Below, in pieces: positions 13,126 to 26,103 of a stretch of DNA of 64,000 nt. The position numbers were made by a program, and so were the translations under genes. The notes beneath the pieces are model-generated. The model saw only the letters and a program-made list of their open reading frames with translations, did not search any database and was not told the DNA's origin. Positions within the stretch are counted from its first letter, which is position 1. Every line of letters starts with the position of its first letter. The stretch is from NCBI GenBank assembly GCA_948567375.1, contig OX419755.1, positions 63,926,944-63,990,943 of the forward strand. The letters are read 5' to 3'. The DNA is from Lunularia cruciata. Taxonomy: Eukaryota; Streptophyta; Marchantiopsida; Lunulariales; Lunulariaceae.

Positions 13126-15551
13126 GTCAAAGTTGGATTAGAAGGTTGATTTCAGATTGGAGTTGAGACAAAGATTGTACATTGAACTAAGTTGAGATTG
13201 AAGTTAATTTTTTGCGGTTAAGATAAGAGCTCAGAATGTGGTTGTCTTTGGTGGATAATAATCTCTATTTGTTGTAGATAGGCCTCATTCACATCATCCT
13301 TCATTTTTCTCTTTTGTTTTTGTTTTTAATTTGTTTCCATTATCTTTTGTTTTGATTACTTATTCTAGTGTATATATAATCATTACTTTATCGTGTAGTT
13401 GTTTCTCCATTTTCTTAGGATTTGAGATGTATTAGTTAATCGTTTTATTCTTATATATCTCCCTTTTCCTTTTGCATCGAGAAGTAAGTGTACTACAAAA
13501 GGCAATACTACTCATATAGCACACTAAACTTGAAAATGAATTTCAAGTCCACACCTACTATTTTTCAGGTTTATCTAGATGTTGTCCTCCCTGAACCTAG
13601 ATGGAGTTCCCTCTATCTCCTCTCCACATGTTTTGTCTTTACCATTGGACCTATATTTGTTAAAAGTTCCGAAGAGTATCTTACATTTCTTGATATTTCC
13701 AAGCTCAATCTTCCCCTATATCTACCAAACTACTACCACCTCCTCAAGCTCATACTTGCACAATCATTGAACCTCTAGCATATATACACAAGCATACCAT
13801 GCCATCATCAGCCATACTATCATGTTAAGAATGCTATTGGTATGATTTGGTTTAACATAGTGTAGAAGGAGTTCTAGATGCTTATGGAGGAGAGAGGAGG
13901 CTCCATCTCTTCCCACTCCTTAGACCCTCTATACATACTAGTTCCTTTTATCTATATTCCACTCTACTTAGATTGGAGTATGGATAAGATTGGTAACCTT
14001 ACTCATGGTTAGATATTCATGATCTTATATAATCTTTCCTCTTGGTTTACCTAAACCATAGAAATATACCAAAGTATTTATGCCTCTATGCCACCTAATG
14101 GGCTTTATGATCTCCATGCTACTATGAGCTATCTATGATATGATCAATGGAGAGATTTTCCTCTTGGATCTCATTAGCACTCTTTGAACTGAATGCACTA
14201 CTCTTACCAACATGTGGAGTTACATCATGATACTAAGAAAAGACTTTTAGGACTTTTAGGTTTTTGTGATAAGATTGGTTATCCTTATAGGAAGAGTGCA
14301 CCATAAGGCCTAAGAAATTGCTAGTAGGCTTTTTGAGTCTCCATTCTCTCAAGGTCTACCTCCAAACCATCATTATCCTTGATATTCCTTGATGTTATGC
14401 CAAATAAGAGAATATTGATGGATGGGTTTGCTATTAGGTTTGATTTTTGAGCACCTATATGATTGTCTCAAGTTAATTAAGTACACAAAATTATAGTTTC
14501 ACATCTTGTTTCCTTATTTTCAATAACATTGCCTTTAGTCTTGTGCTACCAAAGCTATATGCTTTTTTGGTACCTCTTCTCATATAGTTCTCTAGAGGTT
14601 CATCCCATTGTTAGTGAAGATGTTTTCCTTTGTTTAATCTTGTGTACTATTTTTTTAGCTTTGGACTTCTGTTTTATCATTTTTTTCCCAAAGTATTTTA
14701 TGGTTAGTTTAGAAGTTAGAGATTTTTTTATTTGCATTAGAGTATTCTTGGACCTCCATCTAGATTGGGTAGTTATTTAAGTAGATGTCTCAAATACCTA
14801 CAATAATATCTTTTTATTGGCTCTATCTTGTATTCTTCATTTAGTAGAAGATTAAATTCCTTCCTTCAACCTATTTGTACATGCTTTTCTATAATATGGA
14901 GCATATTAAAATTTAATATAGAGCAATTATATTACAATAAATCATTTCACACAATTCTTATCTAAAGAAGCTAAGTAGATCTTATAGATGGATCTCCATT
15001 TGCCATAGCACATTGTGCTTCTTCCCTTGATTTTCATATGATACCAATGTATTGGGGCCTTTAGAGGATATAGTAAGAGCTATCTCCACTTTGCACAAGC
15101 ATACAAACCTGGTTTTATAAGTCTAAACACATAAATACCAAGCTTTTACTTTACAAGCAATACTTACTCTCTCAAAATTTCTATTAGGGTTCCAAATTCC
15201 AACAAGAGGTTGGAGGGTTTTGAGCTCTCCTTTAAAAAGGGCTAATATTATAGCATTTTCATCTCCAACTCTATGGTCCAAACTATAGCTCATGCTCATT
15301 TACTCCTCTTTTTGGGAAATACACAAGTGGCTTATTTTATTTTGAGTGGGGAATACACAAGTTGCTTATTCTATTTTGGCAAGTGAGGGTTGATATGTTG
15401 ACTTCTATGGATGGATTATATAAAATGATTTATAAAGTGGTTGTTAACTCTCTATAAGCATATTCCATGGCACAAACAGCCATTCAAGTAAGAGTAGTAT
15501 GCTCTTTCTCCGAATAAATATGAACCATACTAATTAAGTTCAAGGACATTT

Positions 15552-16142
15552 TGTAAAACCATTAGCTAGATATATTATCTAGAGGTGGAACTTAGCTGGT
15601 AACATCTTGAGGGATGTTATATATGATGTTCTAAGTAGATTAGATAGAGGTGTCACCAAAAGAGTACTTCCACTAATAGAGCAAAGCTCAAAAACACCCA
15701 AAAAAATTTAGAGCCAATTTTGGAGGCTTAAACGTGTGAATTAGTCCTTGAAAAATGAATAACTACTCCCTTAAGAGTAAAGGTGTTTCTTCTCCTTCCT
15801 ATTCATCTCATTGAGAGCTTTCCTATGGTATCTCACCCAACTATTCTAAACTTCTTATAAGAATATTCTCAAAATATTCTTTATGGTCAAGCTTGTTTGA
15901 CAACCAAATAAGACAAGGATCAATATGTCACCAATACATACAACTAATCTAGGGGTAAATTTTGCTGACATGTCACTAATCTATGTATTTGATCCAAGGG
16001 TGGAGCTCCTTTCGAGTGGATCCTCTTTGTTATATAATAAAGATAAGGTGCTCCTCTGGAGCATAGGAGTATCGAGGGATGAAGCATTGTGTTTTTATTA
16101 TGTTTCTTCTCTTGGGATTTCTCCTTTACTCAATATCTTACA
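15552..16142 (+). repeat. 5' LTR of the gypsy element
   Basis: It begins TGTAAAACCATTAGC and ends CTTACA just before the primer site, giving TG...CA termini. The first 200 bp and the middle (a TCACCAATCCATGTA-like motif and a GTGGAGCTCC motif) align with 21279-21858. They also align with the reverse complement of 21899-22464. Confidence 0.85.
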
Positions 16143-16143
16143 A

Positions 16144-16155
16144 TGGTATCAAAGT
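16144..16155 (+). other. Primer-binding site, tRNA-iMet type
   Basis: TGGTATCAAAGT lies one base inside the 5' LTR. It is close to the TGGTATCAGAGC complement of initiator tRNA-Met used by most plant LTR retrotransposons. Confidence 0.8.
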
Positions 16156-16199
16156 AGATGTTTTAATCCAAGAGAGTGAATCATCCCTCTTGGATGAAT

Positions 16200-17830
16200 A
16201 CGGGCTACTAATGTTGAGTAATTTTGAGAGGAGAAAATATAGTGCAATGAATAAATTGGAGGTGCTTTAGAGAGAGGATGGAATGGATGCTCCTGGAGGA
16301 CAATTTATTGCACCTCAATTTTTGTTCTTGAATCTATTTCACATCAATATTATATACATCCAACGTGAGCAAGTGAGATTATATTTCATTTACCATTTGG
16401 AGTAGAGTTCATGGATATAGTAATAAATTTTCCAAACTCAGTGATTCTACTTGTGGTGATATATAATAAAGAGTAGGATTAAACACTCCACATCTTGTTA
16501 TGATGCCATGGATTATGAATATACCAGATCATTTCTCTTTCAACATTGAAGTAGAAATCCATTGTATAGTTAGACCAAACGTGATGTTTAGGGATTTTGT
16601 AGTATGTAATTTTGGTGAGAATATTATCAATGAGTAATAGCCTTTGAGGTCCCAATGGTAATCCCAATTGTTCATTATTCCTTGAGTGATCTTATTAACC
16701 CCCTATTGAAGTAGGAAGTAGCAATTGAGCATTTGTCATATGTACAAATCATGGAGCTATAGTTGCAAGATCTGACATTAGGGATGTTGAACAAGTTTCA
16801 AGAGATCAAGATGACGATGGAGGCATTGAAAGGTCAAGTATATACCTTCAAAATAATCATGCAATGCAAGAAGGCAAATCATCCCAAAACACAATAATAA
16901 CAACCAAAGTACCAAGAGAGTCACTCATGCAAATGACATAGACCTCGGTCAACAATGAAGCCATATTGTTATTACAGATGAAGAAGACATGCAACATCAA
17001 GACCTAAAAGGTACATCATTCCATGGGAGTAGTGGAAAATTGAATTTCAAGAATTAATTTCAAGAATGAATTGATACTTTTGATTATTCACAATTGAGAT
17101 CACTAATCATTCCGCAGATGTGTTTGCATGTAGGTACCTAACAAAATAAAGCCCTCACATGGTACAATGCTTGGGAACAATTAGTGTTGGTAGGAGCAAG
17201 AGAAATAATTTGAAAGGCAATGCAAGAAGGGCTGCTAAAGAATTTCCAATCCATGGATTCCATGCAAATGGCTTGAACTTGACTATGGGAGTTGAAGAAA
17301 AAGAGCAACATAAAAGAGTACATGAAGGCATTTTGCAATTTGCAGGTTGTAATTATCAACATGAGTCCCATAAAAGCTTTGGATAATGTCAAATGGAGTT
17401 AAAATAGCAAATTTGCTAAAAGATAATGGTACAAAATCCTCACACTATTTTTGAAGCCATTGTGTGTGCTCAAAGAATAGTAGGAGCACTTGGAAGAGGT
17501 GAAAGAATTGTCTAGACTCAACATTATTGGGCTAAAACACCATATTTTTGTGTACCAATTCCTATAAAATTGGGCAACATTCATTTCCAAGACCAAGTAG
17601 CACAACCACTCAAGGAGAAAGAGAATGGATGAAAGAAAAAAGAGATGGAGTCCAACAAGGAGAAGCGGTTTGAGTAGAATAATAACATTGTTAAAATTGT
17701 GTGCAAGTTGGGCAGATAACCATCAATGGTCATGCTTGCCCTCCTAGAAGCCCTCAACCTCCATACAAGTGACCTTTGAACAACTTGAAGAGACAACTTG
17801 AAGAGGAAGATGATGACATCACCTCAAAAG
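16200..17830 (+). pseudogene. Gypsy gag region, decayed
   Basis: By position this is gag. Charged and Gln-rich stretches are broken by stops about every 100-250 bp. I could not identify a clean CCHC zinc knuckle. The only Cys/His-rich piece, near 17341-17385, lacks the full spacing. Confidence 0.5.
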
Positions 17831-17837
17831 AAACCTA

Positions 17838-20800
17838 ATGCCAATAAATATAACTTTTTGTCTTATTGGCTCAAGACAGAGGACTAAAAGCAGGGGGAGG
17901 AAGAGGAAAAGTGCACAAAGATTGAGGAAGACAAACACAACAATTGTTGTAAATGGAGTCCTAGAAAGTAATCATGTGAGAGTATTGATAGACCCTAGAG
18001 CAACAAAGAATTTGTTGTCTTGCTATGTTGCAATAAGGTTAGAGGTCAAACTAGAGAAGGAAGAAGAGAAAGAAGAAGTAGAGTTACTTAAAGGCCACAC
18101 AGAGAGGATTGAGTCATTACCTAGAAAAGTGGCACTCTCTATAGGAGAGTATCAAAAGGAAATTGTATAGTGAGTGATATGGTTAGCTTGTTATGATGTG
18201 ATCTTTAGCACGTCATTAATGAAGACTACAATCTCATGGTCAATTAGAAAGAGAAAATAGTAAAAACTAGCCAATAGAAGATCATTGGAGATAGAGAAAG
18301 ATTGAAAATGCAAGAACTACCTTTCTATGTCATACAGACAACAACTATTGGTAAGACAAATAGATGTTCCATGGGTCTAATAAGGGAAGTCCAAAGTGAA
18401 CAAATTGATGGAAAAATTCTTGAGAATTTAAAAGATATGGTCAATGAGTTTCAAAATATATTTCCTAATGATTTACCTTCAAGATTACCACCAAAAAGTA
18501 GAGTAGATCATAAATTGAGATACTTCATGGAAAACACCTCCTTATAAGGCCCCATATCGACTATCACCTCATGAGTTAGAGGAATGTAAGGCTCAAATCA
18601 ATGATACATTGCAGAAAGAGTTTATCCAACCTAGCATATCACCATATGGGGCTCTTATCTTGTTTGTGAAGAAGGATGGTACAATGTGTATATAAATTGA
18701 CTATCAAGGCCTAAATCAACAAATGATGAAGAAAATATACCCCATTACCTTGCATTGATGACCTATTTGATCAAATCAATGAGGCAAAACACTTCACAAA
18801 ATTGATATATGGAGCGGTTATAACCAAACAAGGATCACAAAAGAAGACATACATAAAATTGCCTTTCAAATAAGGTATGGTCACTTTGAGTACATAGTGA
18901 TGCATTTGGCCTCACAAATGCACCAACCACTTTCATGAGTTTGATGAATGACATATTTTGTCCATACTTAGACAAGTCTATTATCATTTCCTTTGATGAC
19001 ATCTTATTTTGTAGCTGGACAATGAAGGAACACAATATATGAGAAATCCTCCATATTCTACAATAGAACCAATTGTATGCCAAAGTCTCAAAGTGCAAGT
19101 TTGGCAAGTATGAAGTAGATTACTTGGGGCATAGAGTTAATGCAAAAGGTATCCAAGTGCTAATAGATAAAATAGAGGTCATTCAAAAATAGGGTGTTCC
19201 AAAATATCAAACTCAACTCAAGAGTTTCTTAGGATTGATGGGGTTCTATTGCCATTTTTCAAAGACTTCTCCAAGTTTGCACAACCTCTAACAACACTAC
19301 TTGGCAATAGGAAGAAGTAGATGTGGGGAACCATAGAAGAATTGACCTTTCAAGAATTGAAAGATGCATTACTACATGCAGTAATCTTGAAATGGTATGA
19401 TCTAAAATTTCCAATCAAGTTAACTATAGATGCATCATGCATTGTAATAGGAGCAGTCCTTCAAAAGGAATAGCATGATGGATGGCATCTAATTGCATAT
19501 TTTTCTCAAAAGCTATTAACATAAAGATGTAACTATCATACCATCAAATGAGAAGAGTTAGCTATTGTCCTTACAACCAAGCATTGGAAGCACTATCTTG
19601 GTGAGAAGACATTTGTAGTGGAGTTTGAACACAAACCTCTAGTCTACCTCCACACGTAAAAATATCTAACTGATTGATAGATTTGCTAGGCAAAGTGGAA
19701 ACAATGGGTCAACATGACAATCATATATGTGGAAGGCAAGAAGCAACTTGCAAATGCATTCACCCAAATGCTTATGGTGAATAATTTGGTGGTAAAGGTC
19801 AAGATGATAATCATTCTATAATTCTGGCCAAGGATTCTTATTGCTATGAAGACTCATCCATAGATTGTAAGATTGCTCAATCAACTGGCAGCATAACCAA
19901 CATCCGAGGACTCACCTCTTGTGATGGTAAGTTATGGATCTTGGATACCCCAAACTTAAGAACCACCATCCTAGCAGAATATCATGATTTTGCCATTGCA
20001 TATCATGTTGGAGTAGACATGACCTTAGATGCAGTCAAATGCCATTATTATTGGGCCAAGAGGAGCAACAATGTGATGAAATATGTGTGAATTTACCTAC
20101 TTTATCAATAAATAAAGCCTTTAATCAAGCTCTTGTAGGACTCCTTCAACTCCTCCTTACTCCTACACAACATTGGGAGCAGGTCAGCATAGATATGGTT
20201 TGTGAATTGCTCAAGACTACCTCAAGGTTTGACTCCATTGTAGTCTTTGTAAACCAACTCAGCAAAATGATTCATGTGTATCCTACAACCAAGGATGTGA
20301 TTGCTCTAAAATTAGCTCAACTATACTTTGTTGTAGTCTTTTCTCACCAAGGCCTATCTTGAGTGCTCATCACCAATTGGTGCACTCAATTCACTATTTT
20401 ATTTTGGAGAACATTCTTTGGCATTTTCAAAACCAAACTTACCATGTCTATAACATACCATCTCCAAACCGATGGAAAAAAAGAGTGGGCTAATCGCACT
20501 ATTGAGGACATACTCTAGGACTTCATCTTAGATGAGCAAGCAAGGTGAGACACCTTACTTCCGCTGGTGGAATTTTCCTACAACAATTTAGTGAATGCCT
20601 TTATACAAGTCACACCATTCTTTATGATATATTGAGAACATACTTTCATATCTTCAAGCTTGGTAAAGATCCACCCAATGACTACAAAAGTTGATGCTAT
20701 CAACACTTTTGTTTCTAGAATCCAACAAGGTGTGGAGAATGCCAAGCACATGTTGTAGATTGCACAAAATCAACAAAAAAATTATATATATGCACATCAT

Positions 20801-21260
20801 AGGCACATGGAGTTCAACATTGGGGATCAAGTGTAGTTGTCCATGACCAACCTCACATTAATTGGTCCTTTTAAGCATTGAACTCATTTTATTGGGCCTT
20901 TTCCCATCCTGTGTCAAATTGGTATTGTGGTTTATCACTTTGAGCTACTGCCACACATGAAGATTCATCCAATGTTCCATGTTTCCTTAATATACAAATA
21001 TGCACCCCAATTGCACCACATTCCTTTGATACAAGAAGTTAGACCTTATTCAACATTCATTGATGGCACAAAGGAGTACAAAGTCAAATGCATTCTCCAT
21101 AAATGCATCCATGGTACATTCCATCTACATGTGCAATATCTTATACATTAGAAAGAGTACCTATTGTATAAGGCAACATGAGAGCCAACAACTAACTTGA
21201 CCTTTGCACCGGTATTAGTGCAATCTTTTGAGCAACAACTTTGCAATGAGGACGTTGTGT
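17838..21260 (+). pseudogene. Gypsy pol polyprotein remnant
   Basis: Protease: around 17940-18020 a VLIDPRATKNLL segment replaces the usual LIDSGATHNF, so the catalytic Ser-Gly are changed. Reverse transcriptase: 18545-19100 with LSPHELEE, the VKKDGTMCI motif and a FDDILF segment in place of YIDDIL. RNase H: 19330-19660 with LTIDASCIVIGAVLQK and a KPLVYL motif. Integrase: 20170-20650 with IDMV, a YHLQTDG motif and WANRTIED. The tail at 20790-21200 has FNIGDQV, IHPMFHVSL and a chromodomain-like ATWEP-type end. Multiple in-frame stops and frameshifts occur in each domain, so no functional product is possible. Confidence 0.85.
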
Positions 21261-21263
21261 CTT

Positions 21264-21276
21264 AAAAGGGTGGAGG
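21264..21276 (+). other. Polypurine tract of the gypsy element
   Basis: AAAAGGGTGGAGG lies directly before the TG that opens the 3' LTR. This is the expected plus-strand primer position. Confidence 0.75.
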
Positions 21277-21278
21277 TT

Positions 21279-21858
21279 TGCAATACCATTAGCTAGATAT
21301 ATTATCTAGAGGTGGAAATTGGCTTGGTAATATCTTGAGGGATGCTACATATGATAGACTGTTTCACTAAAAGAGCACTTCCACTAATAGAGCAAAGGCC
21401 AATAACACCCTAAAACTTCAAAGCCAATTTAGGAGGCCTAAACGGATGAATTAGGCCTCAAAAAATGAAACACTCCCCACAAGAAAAAATTTGTTATCTT
21501 CTCCCTATTTGTCTCATTGAGAGCTTTCCAAATGTACCTCATGCATGTTGTTCAAAGCTTCTTATAAGAAGATTCCAAAAATATTCCCTTTCATCAAACT
21601 TGTTGACCAACCAAATAGGACAAAGATCAACATGTCACCAATCCATATAACTAATCTAAGGGTGGAGCTCATTGACATGTCACCAATCCATGTATCTGAT
21701 CCAAGGGTGGAGCTCCCTTTGAGTGGATCTTCTTTGCTATATAATAAAGACAAGGTGTTCTTTTGAGGCATCAAAGTTTTCAGGAGTGAAGCCTTGTGTT
21801 TCTCGCGTCCTTAAAATATTACACTTTTGGAGTTTCTATCTCTAATTAGTGTGGAACA
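21279..21858 (+). repeat. 3' LTR of the gypsy element
   Basis: It opens TGCAATACCATTAGC and aligns with the 5' LTR over its first 450 bp. The last 80 bp diverge from the 5' LTR. The GGAACA end is set by alignment with the inverted copy at 21899-22464. Confidence 0.8.
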
Positions 21859-21898
21859 CACTAATAAAAATAATTAAAAATTATACTAATAATCCAAT

Positions 21899-22464
21899 GT
21901 TCCAAGGATAAGAGAAACCCCAAGAGAAACACAAGATTTCATCTTGCAATACTCCGATATCCCAAAGTAGCACCTTGTCTTTATTATATAGCAAAGAAAA
22001 TCCACTCAAAAGGAGCTACACCCTTGGATCAAATATATTAATTGATGATATGTCAGTGAGCTCCACCCTTAGATTAGTTGCATGGATTGGTGACATGTTG
22101 ATCTTTGTCCTATTTGGTTGGTCAAACAAGTTTGACTAGAGATAATCTTTGGGGAATCTTACTATAAGAAGCTCATAATAGCATGGTTGAGGTATTGTTG
22201 GAAAGCTCTCAATGAGACAATTTAGGAGGGAGAAGGCAATGCCTTTTCCTTTGGAGAGAGGATTCTTTGTTTTTTAAAGGCCTAATTCATCTATTTAGAT
22301 GTCTTAAAATTTTCATGGTGTATTTGGCCTCTACCCTATTAGTGGAAGTACTATTTTGGTGACACCTCTATTTGATCTACTCAGTCCATCATATATAACA
22401 TCTCTCAAGATATTACCAAGCCAATTTCCACCTTTAGATAATATGTCTAGCTAATAATATTACA
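21899..22464 (-). repeat. Third gypsy LTR, inverted orientation
   Basis: The reverse complement of this interval reads TGTAATATTATTAGC and runs to TTGGAACA. It matches the other two LTRs throughout, including the TGTCACCAATCC and GGTGGAGCTCAC stretches. It lies 40 bp from the 3' LTR, head to head. No internal domain follows it on the right, so it is best read as a solo LTR inserted or inverted next to the element. Confidence 0.8.
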
Positions 22465-25363
22465 AATAAGTAGTTGTCATGTGTATATATATTTTACACA
22501 ACATATATTGCATTAAACATCATGCACTATCAAAATACAACTCATATAGAAGTGACACACAAACTACACTTACATAGTATAATCAGTTGATCAGAAGTCA
22601 GATTTCAACATTCAATATAAACTGCCAATAGACCTTGATCACATCATCAAACCATAGTTACGCTAGCTAAGAGATTCCAAAGGACGCTTGCTGGACTCTT
22701 TCCATCATAGCCACAAGATCAAAAGCTCAACATAGAAGAAGTGAGTTCTTTGGAGTTGCATTTCAAGGTATCATCCTCAAGAATGGCCAAGAATCTAAAC
22801 CTAATGGCATATTTGATAGCCCAGCTAATGCAAATGGTAGCTCAACAGCATGATCAGTTGACCTAATACCATATCTAGCTGCCACTAAGTAGTCCTTGAG
22901 CAACTATTATAACATGGTGACTGCCAAAACTATCACTCCAACATCTCAGCAAACCAACCTTTCATACTACAACTGTCATGATAGATTTAAAATGATTAAC
23001 ATAGATTTAATGTAGGTCTAGGTGAACTATTTTAGTGTGTATACATTTATCAAATTTATAAATAAATATAAGTTGTAGTGTAGTATAAAATAATTGATTT
23101 TAAGGAACAAATATAAATATTATATATATATATATATAAATTTTTTATTCAATCTAAATTTAGAATAATCTTCTTGGATATAGTGAGATTGCTTTCTAGA
23201 TAAGATCCTATATGCAGTTTCTTGAAGAAAATTAGCTTTTGAGCCAAGCCTTATTAAGTGAGATTACATTTTGTTTCATAGTTGGAGAACTGGAGTTAGG
23301 ACTTCATAGACGTGTACCAATAATAGTGGAAGCTACCCTCTTGTCTAGGTCACTTCCTACCCCATTATTAGATATATTATTCGTGTACTTTTATCATGTT
23401 GTTCATGACTAAATAAGTTTGCTTCTTTTTCACCGTTGGTTATCCCATCTATCTTGGGGCCTCAATGTGGCACAAGGCTATGGGCTTCTTCCTTGGACCT
23501 TGTAATTCATTGTATTCTTTTGCACTTCTAATGCCATGTATATCTTCTTCTTTCCGTGTATACTATCTTTCATTCTCTATCCCTCTCACATTAATCATGA
23601 TTGAACGGGGATCCCGTAGTCAAGAAACTATTCGTCACATTGTCTATGGCCCATAAAGTTTTCTAGTGCCATGGACTTTTTACCCAAAAAAGCTCAGCGA
23701 GGGGTTTCAATAATAGATTTACACATACATACGTGTAAACTTCAACAAAAAAGTTGTATAGTTAGTTTGTAAAAAATTTATGATTATTGGTCGAGGGCAT
23801 TTTCAGAAAATTTATAGACACTTGACAGAAATCCGTAACTTATGAGGGAATCCGTAAGAGGTGATTGATAAGCTTTTACTGTTATTGGGTTTATGTGGTA
23901 TTGCCGGAAACATTAAGTGATTATCGAGGCTTAATAATGAGATGAAGTTTGAATTCGAAGTCTACACTATATATATGCCATCCGTCCCAGAGCGGAAGGC
24001 GGCAATCTCCACTCTCGGGGTTGTCATTTGAGGAATTTTCCACATTTGAAGCAAACGAACTGCGTTCAAATCCTTCACTTCCCTATGTGTGTGACGTCAA
24101 ATTCTTCATACACTTTCTCCACGTGGCACTCTGTTTGGCATCCTCAATTGCTCCGCGTGTGATCGTCAATAGATTTATTACGCCTAATACCCCTTTTATC
24201 ATCTTATTTCGTTCCTGATTTTTATAACTGAATCCTTTCTCTCATTTAGCACAGTGAAATGTTTTACGGATGATTTAGTTTTCAGGTATTCCAATGTGTA
24301 TAAAAATAATACAATATTTTACTAATTTCCGTACGCTTCTGTCATTTTTATTAGGAATATTCTAGTGTATTTCGTTTGTTATACAAAGTTTTTAGAGAGA
24401 TAATTTGTTATATTAATCATACAAATAATATTATAATTAATTAATTTTAAAACTAAAAATAAAAATAACCAAAATTTTATTTTATTTTATAATAGTTTTA
24501 AAATCAAGCTATAAATCCATTTACAAATTTCTATAAATACGAGCAAAAGTTAAATATAAAACCCCCTCGTGTAAAGACGATCAAAAGCATCCCTGTGATC
24601 ACAGTACGAGAATTTATTCAACCATACCAGAAAACGACAAAAAGTTGAAGATAAAAACGAGAGAAAATCCAGTACCATCACCGGCCTTGGACAGTTGCTA
24701 TATATAACAACCGTGACTATGAAGCCATACTTTTCCGTTAATGGGGGGAAAGGACTGAATATTTGCACCCACACAGGAGAACTTTATCAAGAAAGGATAC
24801 GAACATTCCTTCCTTTTGACGTTGATGGCCCTGGTCCGTAGCGGTAGTGTAGATACAAGACCGAAGTTGTCGTAGTATGAGAAAGTCCGGCGACAAACTG
24901 CCGGCTGCCACTTTTCAAATCATCAGATCACATCCGGGGACGTTAGCTTTAACCCTACTAAACCACTGTCACGCCAACTCTAGAGTATAAGCGATAAGAT
25001 TCGCGTCCTGCAACTTAATTTATGAACTAAATCTGTCCATAATATAAATTATCCTTATTCCTTGTACTGAGAATTTCGGTCTGGTTTTCTAGTACGTATC
25101 ACCCATGGAATTTCTACTCATATGTCTCGTACCCACGAACATCATTTACCGAATGTGTCTTTAAATAATGGCACAAGAGTCCTCTGAGCAAAATAATATT
25201 CCCGTTCGTATCCCTCTAATGCAGCCAGAAACCGGGTCTGTCCTATAGAGAACATGTCTGGGGGATACTCCTGGAGCCCGAGCCCGGCCGTCGCGAGTCT
25301 CCACCTTCGTATACGACTACCCGTGACAAGTCCCACTTGGGGTGTACAGTATAAACAGAGCCG
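22465..25363. other. Non-coding stretch, no gene recognised
   Basis: AT-rich with a short AT microsatellite (23119-23138). From about 24.8 kb the composition becomes more GC-rich, as near a gene, but I could not place exons. Short ORFs on both strands resemble nothing known. Confidence 0.45.
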
Positions 25364-25408
25364 CCGCATCTTGACTTTGTGGACTGTTGACACAAAGTCA
25401 AGATGCGG
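25364..25408. repeat. Perfect 18-bp inverted repeat with 9-nt loop
   Basis: The left arm CCGCATCTTGACTTTGTG (25364-25381) and its exact complement (25391-25408) surround GACTGTTGA. If transcribed it would form a very stable stem. It lies in a GC-rich island of unknown function. Confidence 0.9.
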
Positions 25409-25931
25409 AGTGGATATCAAGAGTGGTACGAGTCTTACGAGTCGCAGTCGTCCGTCATACTCTGCTGTAGGATACATGATGCAAAAGGCCATCCCACTCC
25501 AGGGACAAGAACCGCGAACTGGCCGTCCAGATGACGGCGAGGATTTCCACGGTCAAGTCCCTAACAACTGTCTTGGAAGACCATAAACGCTGTGGGTAAA
25601 GACTGTTGAGACTAGCGTTTCCTACGTGGCGTGGCGGTCGACTCCACAAACAGCAGCGAATTACTGGGTGAAGTCATCTTCCCTTCAGCCGTCTCCGTCG
25701 AACGACTCTTCTCGGAACTGGTGCGCTTCCCGTGAATCGTCTGTAGTTTCAGGTGGACGTCTGCAGTGAAAACGCGCTGAGTTTATGCAAAGCTTCTCCC
25801 GAATTCATCTCATACCTGTCAATAGAAAGAACTAGTCTAGTTATATTTTCCTGCCACGTTATCACACAATGCTAATCCTAGAATTGTGTGTGACTCCAGT
25901 TCGGAGCTTCAAAAGACTGTTGACTTTTAAG

Positions 25932-25965
25932 GATTATTATTATTATTATTATTATTATTATAATA
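25932..25965. repeat. ATT trinucleotide microsatellite
   Basis: About ten ATT units, ending with a change of phase to ATAATAAG. Confidence 0.9.
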
Positions 25966-26075
25966 AGACTTTCTCACGTGATTTTTTTGATCCCAAGTTG
26001 CAATATAGACCATGTATCCCCCTGTTAAGTGCGTGGTGTGTAGAAATATTTACTATAAATCTCTACCCAGGTACG

Positions 26076-26103
26076 TGGAAGGTGCTTCAAGAAGCACCTT
26101 CCA
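26076..26103. repeat. Perfect 28-bp palindrome with TTC-AA-GAA centre
   Basis: Thirteen-bp arms (TGGAAGGTGCTTC and its complement) flank AA. The centre CTTCAAGAAG contains a TTCnnGAA pair as in heat-shock elements. No adjacent gene was found, so a regulatory role is not supported. Confidence 0.8.

Larger units (their letters stand above)
9949..15551. other. AT-rich intergenic stretch with old repeat debris
   Basis: No functional gene is seen. It holds a trinucleotide microsatellite (10613-10681), a perfect palindrome (13097-13125), a diverged direct repeat (11855-12000 against 12752-12900) and an LTR-like relic at about 15040-15420. Translated pieces between 13.5 and 15.0 kb are hydrophobic and broken by stops. 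They may be transposon debris, but I could not assign a family. Confidence 0.5.
15552..21858 (+). mobile_element. Decayed Ty3/gypsy chromovirus LTR retrotransposon
   Basis: A complete element outline of about 6.3 kb: 5' LTR (15552-16142), primer-binding site, a broken gag-pol region, polypurine tract and 3' LTR (21279-21858). Domain order is protease, reverse transcriptase, RNase H, integrase, then a chromodomain-like tail. This order (integrase last) is that of Ty3/gypsy. Many stops and frameshifts make it non-autonomous, and the LTRs differ at many positions, so the insertion is old. Confidence 0.88.

Noticed and set aside
25142-25492. 116-codon minus-strand ORF around the 18-bp hairpin
   Set aside because: It includes both arms of the inverted repeat and shows no recognisable domain.
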